Origin: Owenia fusiformis
Lineage: Eukaryota > Annelida > Polychaeta > Sabellida > Oweniidae
NCBI GenBank assembly: GCA_903813345.2
Contig: CAIIXF020000007.1
Span: 39,763,671 to 39,776,147, forward strand
Direction of reading: 5' to 3'
Length of the DNA stretch: 12,477 bases
Numbering within the stretch: the stretch's first letter is position 1; each line of letters begins with the position of its first letter. The notes below the pieces were generated by a model. That model ran no database searches. It saw only the letters and a program-made list of their open reading frames with translations, and was not told where the DNA came from. A program made the position numbers and the translations under genes. Positions 9,200 to 12,477 of this stretch are shown here, one piece after another.

Positions 9200-9650
9200 C
9201 ACTATTGAAAACATATGTCAATTTTACACACTTTGAAAAAATATATCTCAATAACCAATAGTCGATTTTGAATTTGGTCAACATATTTGTACTCAGTGGC
9301 TTCAGTTATATTTCGAAAAAAAAAATAAAAAATAAAAAAAAATAAAAATTAAAAAAAGTGTCGAAAAATTTCTAAGTCCAGCACCCCACCCATATCTCAA
9401 AAAGTAAAGGTCGGTTTGAAAAACAGATTACAGGTTCATAATCAGCGACCTCAAAATAGTATAAAACAAAAAAAAATTTGGGAAAAAAAAAACGTATTTA
9501 AAAAGATTGGTCAAAACCGGATGTGACGCCATAGCTACTTCCGGTACCGGTCTATAATTGAACCCCTAGTGGATTCTTACTCCTGGGACTCTTATACAAC
9601 TTTTATGAAAAATTCAGAATTATAGACCGGCCATGTTCGGATAAGTTGGG
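9200..9650 (+). repeat. Subtelomeric body C, copy 3 (longest)
   Basis: A 451-bp body with the most left-hand sequence of any copy. About 60 bases (CACTATTGAAAACATATG…AACCAATA) precede the point where C1 begins. Then come GTCGATTTTGAATTTGG, an A-rich tract, the shared core, TGACGCCA (9524-9531), the inverted-repeat arms and the tail GTTGGGCCCTAATCC. It may still be truncated, since its left end also joins telomeric repeats. It is the proximal-most copy and the best reference for the family here. Confidence 0.9.
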
Positions 9651-9720
9651 CCCTAATCCTAACCCTAACCCTAACCCTAACCCTAACCCTAACCCTAACC
9701 CTAACCCTAACCCTAACCCT
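9651..9720. repeat. Proximal-most long interstitial telomeric array
   Basis: CCCTAATCC followed by about ten clean CCCTAA units, ending CCCT|GCTCTCTAGC. It marks the boundary between the repeat array and chromosome-proximal DNA. Confidence 0.93.
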
Positions 9721-9894
9721 GCTCTCTAGCTTCGCCTCTAGCTCAGAGCCTCTAGCTCTGAGCATCTAAGAGGGAGGACGAAAGACGGGAGCAAAGTGTT
9801 CTTCTGCCTAAATTGCAAACAAATGTTGCAAGTGAATAAGATATACAGTCGGCGGGTAAATAAATGATTCAAATCACCTTTCTTCAGGGTTATA
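9721..9894. other. Array boundary: CTCTAGC repeats, hairpin, then unique DNA
   Basis: CTCTAGC occurs three times, at 9724-9730, 9736-9742 and 9750-9756. A perfect 9-bp inverted repeat, GCTCAGAGC (9741-9749) and GCTCTGAGC (9755-9763), flanks the five-base loop CTCTA. A short purine-rich stretch follows (9769-9795). In the remaining bases to 9894 I see no gene or recognised repeat. The compact repeat/palindrome at the exact edge of the array could be a breakpoint scar or the remains of a mobile element end. Confidence 0.6.
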
Positions 9895-9912
9895 CCCTAA
9901 CCCTAACCCTAA
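9895..9912. repeat. Short interstitial telomeric island (three units)
   Basis: Three exact CCCTAA units, isolated from the main array by about 175 bases. They are preceded by CAGGGTTA so that AGGGT (9886-9890), TAT and ACCCT (9894-9898) form a small inverted repeat: one telomere unit in G-strand orientation facing three in C-strand orientation. The flanks are non-telomeric. Confidence 0.85.
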
Positions 9913-10078
9913 GCCTTTGAATAATAAGCCCCATTGACGGTGACTCCAGTTGCCACAGAGTGAACCAGGATAACTGGGTCGTACTGTTGCTCCACCTACA
10001 CTGTTGTTATGTTGCTATGGTAACCAGACACCTATGTTGCTGGTCAGATTTATTGCTTATTTTTACACAAAATGTAAC
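9913..10078. other. Non-coding stretch between telomeric island and MITE
   Basis: No open frame of note. On the minus strand TGGCAACTGGAGTCACCG (complement of about 9936-9953) resembles a retroelement primer-binding site in starting TGG, but I cannot match it to a tRNA. An X-box-like palindrome is listed separately. The rest is unassigned. Confidence 0.4.
10011..10024. promoter_or_regulatory. X-box-like (RFX) imperfect palindrome
   Basis: GTTGCTATGGTAAC fits the RFX-factor consensus of two half sites, RYYNYY and RRNRAC, separated here by two bases. A related half motif, GTTGCTATG, occurs at 10301-10309. RFX sites often drive ciliary genes, but no gene lies nearby, so this may be chance or part of a transposon. 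Confidence 0.35.
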
Positions 10079-10184
10079 TAATATATACGGGGTGGTTGTG
10101 GCCAAATATGAACAATATTCATAAAATATTTAGATTTTTAGAGCAAACGTTTCGGAACTTTGGGATCAACCCTCGTATATATTA
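10079..10184. mobile_element. Mariner-like MITE, 106 bp
   Basis: The ends are perfect 11-bp inverted repeats, TAATATATACG (10079-10089) and CGTATATATTA (10174-10184). The similarity continues inward less exactly: GGGTGGTTGTGGCCAAA on the left against AGGGTTGATCCCAAA on the right, reading each inward. ACGAGGGTTGATCCCAAA resembles Tc1/mariner-superfamily termini, and the TA-rich edges suit TA target duplication, though the TATATA run hides the exact insertion point. The roughly 50-base interior has no coding capacity, so it is a non-autonomous miniature element. It would be mobilised only by a transposase elsewhere. Confidence 0.65.
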
Positions 10185-10290
10185 TGAAAGAAAGAAATAG
10201 TTTAAAACACCTATCTGAATAGAAAATTCCATTGCAAACATGAAAAAATGACGGGTTGTACTTATACGTCCACGCGATGTTTATACACAT

Positions 10291-10311
10291 TGCATAGTAC
10301 GTTGCTATGCA
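10291..10311. repeat. Short perfect inverted repeat
   Basis: TGCATAG (10291-10297) and CTATGCA (10305-10311) around the loop TACGTTG. In minus-strand reading it lies about 55 bases past the polyadenylation-like AATAAA of the putative LTR, so it could be a transcript-end hairpin of that element. Confidence 0.4.
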
Positions 10312-10364
10312 CAACAGCGCACCAAGCAGAGGAATAATTATGACGCGAAATTCCCGTGTGTGGC

Positions 10365-10752
10365 TTTATTTAGTTCCTTTGAGATGTCCAGTTGATGACT
10401 TATAATTATCTGCTAATGAGAGTCACTGTGCTGTTCTTTTTATAATGTGAAATAATGATCCAGAAACGAATCTTCTGGAACTACATCTTGATTGGACATC
10501 TTTAGTGACATGATTAAATTTTAATGAATGCTTATACTTTCTAGAACTCTCTAGATGGTCAAGGGCTAATGAGTCGTTCAGTTCAGTTTTGTTTACTAGA
10601 TACAGTGTATAATGTCATTGTGACCATGACCTAAGATCTCTTATAAAGAATAGCTCAACATATACAGCAAGCATAGGTTACAAATTAAACTATAGGTGAA
10701 TATAGTAGAATATAATATACATGTAGCTCACTACTGTAACACCCCCCTCCTT
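10365..10752 (-). mobile_element. Probable LTR with polypurine tract, Gypsy-like, minus strand
   Basis: Reading the minus strand: a polypurine tract AAGGAGGGGGG (10752-10742) sits directly before TGTTACAGTAGTG (from 10741), the usual PPT|TG… arrangement at the start of a 3' LTR; TGTTACA starts are common in Gypsy-type LTRs. Inside are a TATA-like TATAAAAAG (10444-10436) and AATAAA (10370-10365), giving a plausible U3-R-U5 order. The far LTR end is unresolved: candidates ending in CA lie near 10073 (TAGTTACA) and 10005 (CATAACA). The internal side (10753 upward) has no gag or pol frame, so the copy is solo-like, deleted or non-autonomous. Confidence 0.5.
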
Positions 10753-11190
10753 AAAGGAAAAGTTTTGAATGCAATGAAATACTTTTACAATACTATCTTG
10801 AGTAGCAAGCGTTACAATTTCTTAAAGTGAGGTTGAGACTTACATGATATTAACTTTACAATAGTCTTTTTATATGCAGTATGTTTACAAATAATATAAT
10901 ACTTTCTATTGTTACAGTGTGGGTACAATCTAATAACATATTATGTTCTGTAATAATGTGTTACAACAGTATCATACTACAATAGTATCAAACTGAGTTA
11001 TGAAGTTATGCATCAAGTCATAAATACAATACATGCAATAGATCATATAACTTGTACAAAAGCATACATTTTGAGTCTGACAAACACTAAACTAGTACAA
11101 TGTTTAAATTATCACATGATCTTATGTAAGTATTTCTAATAGTACACTCTCATATTATAAAGTAATTTTAAGGCACTATTTAATGATCAC
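10753..11190. other. AT-rich non-coding stretch with recurrent TTACAA motif
   Basis: No gene is seen. TTACAA recurs at 10785, 10812, 10856, 10885 and 10961, and a 13-base motif TACAA(C/T)AGTATCA is repeated at 10962-10974 and 10978-10990. If the LTR call is right this would be the internal, pre-PPT region of that element, which is normally non-coding close to the tract, but no reverse transcriptase or integrase residue pattern appears in either strand farther out. Confidence 0.4.
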
Positions 11191-11194
11191 CTAT

Positions 11195-11267
11195 ATTTAT
11201 TTATTTATTTATTTATTACAGTGTCACCCGTAATTATACGGCCAGCCTCCAAAGGCTTATGAGACAC
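11195..11267 (-). mobile_element. 3' tail of a non-LTR retrotransposon or SINE
   Basis: Reading the minus strand: two tight hairpins, AGCCT-TTGG-AGGCT and CCGTA-TAAT-TACGG, separated by GG, then GTGACACTGTAA and a (TAAA)5 tail (11217-11195). Hairpins followed by a short-unit microsatellite tail are typical of the 3' end of several LINE and SINE groups, where the reverse transcriptase recognises the RNA. Upstream in element sense (11268 upward) nothing is recognisable, so the copy is severely 5'-truncated or its boundary is lost. The family is not named. Confidence 0.5.
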
Positions 11268-11575
11268 AATAACAATCATATTATAAGCAGATAAGTCAGA
11301 ATTAACACTTACTTTAATCTATTTTTATTCTCCAAAGTTGTCATGTTTATCTTGGAAACAGCTGGTTGTAATCATAATTGGACACATGGCAAAAAATGTG
11401 TATCAAAATCCGTTGAAACCTGCTTACAGGTAATACACTTGTATTATCAAAAATACAATCTCGTTCTGACCACCGTGAACCCTGAACATTCCAAAAGGGC
11501 ATATTTTGTATTCACCTTGACATAATGTACATGTAACTGTGTCTAGGTAATCTTCAGTCAGTGACAGTTGTAGAG
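11268..11575. other. Unassigned stretch, one short open frame only
   Basis: A 60-codon frame (11343-11525, + strand) is the only sizeable open frame. Its product matches no family I know, has no signal peptide or domain, and is of a length expected by chance, so it is not called as a gene. No repeat or RNA structure stands out. Confidence 0.4.
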
Positions 11576-11633
11576 ACTAGTTGCAACTTTAAAAAGAAAA
11601 AAATTAAAAATAAAAAAGACACTAGTTGCAACT
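11576..11633. mobile_element. A-rich insert flanked by 13-bp direct repeats
   Basis: ACTAGTTGCAACT occurs exactly at 11576-11588 and 11621-11633, enclosing 32 bases that are almost only A with a few T and G. A long target-site duplication around an A-rich remnant is what an extremely 5'-truncated poly(A) retroposon leaves. The duplicated sequence contains the 10-bp palindrome AGTTGCAACT. A slippage duplication is the alternative. Confidence 0.45.
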
Positions 11634-11683
11634 GGTGATGTTTTCCATGGAAAGCCGTGAGCACGCTTTGCAAACTATCTCTG

Positions 11684-11685
<2 letters not shown>

Positions 11686-11717
<32 letters not shown>
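11686..11717. repeat. (CT)16 dinucleotide microsatellite
   Basis: Sixteen perfect CT units. TCTCTGGA lies at both edges (11678-11685 and 11713-11720). Its minus-strand translation gives an Arg-Glu run, which explains the open frame covering this place. Confidence 0.95.
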
Positions 11718-11719
<2 letters not shown>

Positions 11720-11727
11720 ACGGCAGA

Positions 11728-11739
11728 GGGGGGGGGGGG
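11728..11739. repeat. G12 homopolymer
   Basis: Twelve consecutive G's, ten bases after the CT array. With the pyrimidine tract beside it, this is a likely non-B DNA and sequencing-error hot spot. Confidence 0.9.
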
Positions 11740-12038
11740 AGTTGCGAGTGCGATAGATAGAAGAAAAGAGCTTTCAATTTTTTATTTGAAGTTTCAATCT
11801 CATTTTTGAAGAATTTTGAAAGATGCATCAATTTTTGTAAAATTCAAAATAAATCTTAACATTTTTTGGGCTCGCTTAAGTTATGCCACGATCGCACATC
11901 ATGATAAACCATGACATCTCATTTTTCTCAGTCCTGAGATGATGTTTCAGGTGAAACAGAAAGATGCTATGAGTATCAGAATGGGATCGCACCATATGGG
12001 GATTAGTTTCCAGAAAGATTAGAATAGGGTGGATGGGG
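11740..12038. other. Non-coding stretch with two small inverted repeats
   Basis: No gene is seen. CATCTCA (11915-11921) pairs with TGAGATG (11935-11941), and TGTTTCA (11943-11949) pairs with TGAAACA (11952-11958) across a two-base loop, giving two hairpins side by side. GATCGCAC occurs at 11890-11897 and 11986-11993, flanking them about 95 bases apart, which hints at a small decayed element. Confidence 0.4.
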
Positions 12039-12127
12039 TAGCCTTGCCCAAGTCGGTATCTTTTTCCTATCTTGATTTCTATTATTCAAGATCAGATAAG
12101 TAAAAAATACCAACTTGGAAAAGGCTA
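12039..12127 (-). ncRNA. Long stem-loop, candidate hairpin RNA or MITE
   Basis: The left arm begins TAGCCTTGCCCAAGTCGG at 12039; the reverse complement of the right arm begins TAGCCTTTTCCAAGTTGG at 12127. As a minus-strand RNA, 26 of the outer 27 positions pair, three of them as G-U, because the arm differences fall as wobbles; on the plus strand the same positions are mismatches. An inner stem ATCTTGA/TCAAGAT (12069-12075, 12086-12092) closes a 10-base loop. The size and shape resemble a pre-miRNA or a folded MITE. Transcription is unproven, and decay of a palindromic transposon by C-to-T change would look similar. Confidence 0.4.
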
Positions 12128-12165
12128 GGAATGGGGGTGCAAGAAGGTATCCCGGTGTAAAAGTA

Positions 12166-12330
12166 TTTCTGGTCCTACCTAAATATGGTCCTACGGACCA
12201 TTATCCCTAGTAAAGATCTCCTGGGGAATACAGTCCCACCTGCTAGAGTAGGTGGTCCCAATCGGACCAAAATCCCTAGGGTTATTGGTCCTGGACCTAA
12301 ATTCCTGGGGAAATTGGTCCTACGGCTTTT
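12166..12330. repeat. Degenerate ~16-bp palindromic repeat (GGTCC / CCCTAGG)
   Basis: GGTCC starts at 12171, 12187, 12254, 12287 and 12317, and between these lie related cores ATCCCTAGT, TCCTGGGGA, AATCCCTAGGG and TTCCTGGGGAA, at roughly 15-18 base steps. Several units are themselves palindromes: ATGGTCC-TAC-GGACCAT (12185-12201), CCACCT…AGGTGG (12236-12255), TGGTCC…GGACCA (12253-12269) and GGTCC-T-GGACC (12287-12297). The inferred ancestral unit is close to ATTGGTCCTAGGGACC. I do not recognise a family. Confidence 0.55.
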
Positions 12331-12477
12331 TTCAAGGGATTAATATTCACTTTTGAAACGGGTTATATTATTTAATATCTAATGAATAGAAAACGATTGA
12401 AGATGTATATCTTGTCAACTATTTTATTCTGTTATGCGTATACATGTCATTGCCACAAGTTGTGTGAAGTCTTTGTG
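12331..12477. other. Unassigned AT-rich right edge
   Basis: I see no gene, repeat array or RNA gene here. A small CACAA-G-TTGTG palindrome (12454-12464) is the only local structure and is of a size expected by chance. Confidence 0.4.

Noticed and set aside
5879-9720. CRISPR-like array of repeats and spacers
   Set aside because: The alternation is telomeric hexamers and homologous 135-451 bp bodies in a eukaryotic telomere; the spacers are copies of each other.
9936-9953. Primer-binding site (minus strand TGGCAACTGGAGTCACCG) next to the LTR
   Set aside because: It begins with TGG, but I cannot match it to any tRNA 3' end, no LTR end in CA lies immediately before it, and the polypurine tract implies that the LTR seen is the downstream one.
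10753-11190. Internal coding region of the putative LTR retrotransposon
   Set aside because: No gag, reverse transcriptase, RNase H or integrase motif in any frame; stops are dense.
11343-11525. 60-codon open frame on the + strand
   Set aside because: Matches no family I recognise, has no signal or domain, and is of chance length; it lies between transposon remnants.
11622-11831. 69-codon open frame on the - strand with an Arg-Glu run
   Set aside because: The frame is kept open by translating the (CT)16 microsatellite and G12 tract; the rest has no recognisable character.
12454-12464. CACAAGTTGTG palindrome
   Set aside because: An 11-base palindrome is expected by chance in a region this size.

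Overview
This window is a eukaryotic chromosome end. It opens with about 980 uninterrupted copies of CCCTAA (C-rich strand reading inward, so base 1 faces the physical terminus), passes through about 3.8 kb of subtelomeric repeat units separated by short interstitial telomeric stretches (ITS), and ends in about 2.75 kb of AT-rich, transposon-littered non-coding DNA. TTAGGG-type telomeres occur in vertebrates, many marine invertebrates, fungi and some protists. The retroelement and mariner-like debris on the right fits a metazoan, perhaps a marine invertebrate, but that is inference and no species can be named. I find no protein-coding gene, rRNA or tRNA.

Layout: 1-5879 perfect telomere. 5879-9720 nine subtelomeric bodies in one orientation, in three classes: A (four copies, about 404 bp, each starting with its own partial tail copy), B (two copies, 135 bp) and C (three copies, 389, 285 and 451 bp). 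All nine end at the same point on the right (…CCCTAATCCTAACCC, then telomeric repeats), while their left, telomere-facing ends differ by class and among the C copies, each joined to CCCTAA repeats. An A-B-A block is present twice (5879-6916 and 7264-8307), with diagnostic variants showing a recent block duplication. Between the two blocks lie a variant-rich ITS and a 74-bp diverged fragment (7097-7170).

9721-12477 holds a CTCTAGC repeat/hairpin at the array edge, a last three-unit telomeric island (9895-9912), an X-box-like palindrome, a 106-bp mariner-like MITE (10079-10184), a probable minus-strand LTR with polypurine tract (10365-10752), a probable non-LTR retrotransposon 3' tail with two hairpins and a (TAAA)n tail (11195-11267), an A-rich insert between 13-bp direct repeats (11576-11633), a (CT)16 and G12 microsatellite pair, a long stem-loop that pairs best as a minus-strand RNA (12039-12127), and a degenerate GGTCC/CCCTAGG repeat (12166-12330).

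The most interesting signal is the subtelomeric unit: constant proximal end, variable distal truncations, telomeric repeats at every junction, a telomere-complementary 3' end and a conserved 13-bp inverted repeat near that end. This is the geometry of a HeT-A-like, 5'-truncated, telomere-attached retroelement, or else of repeated end-erosion, telomere healing and recombination. No reverse transcriptase is visible, so any such element here would be non-autonomous.
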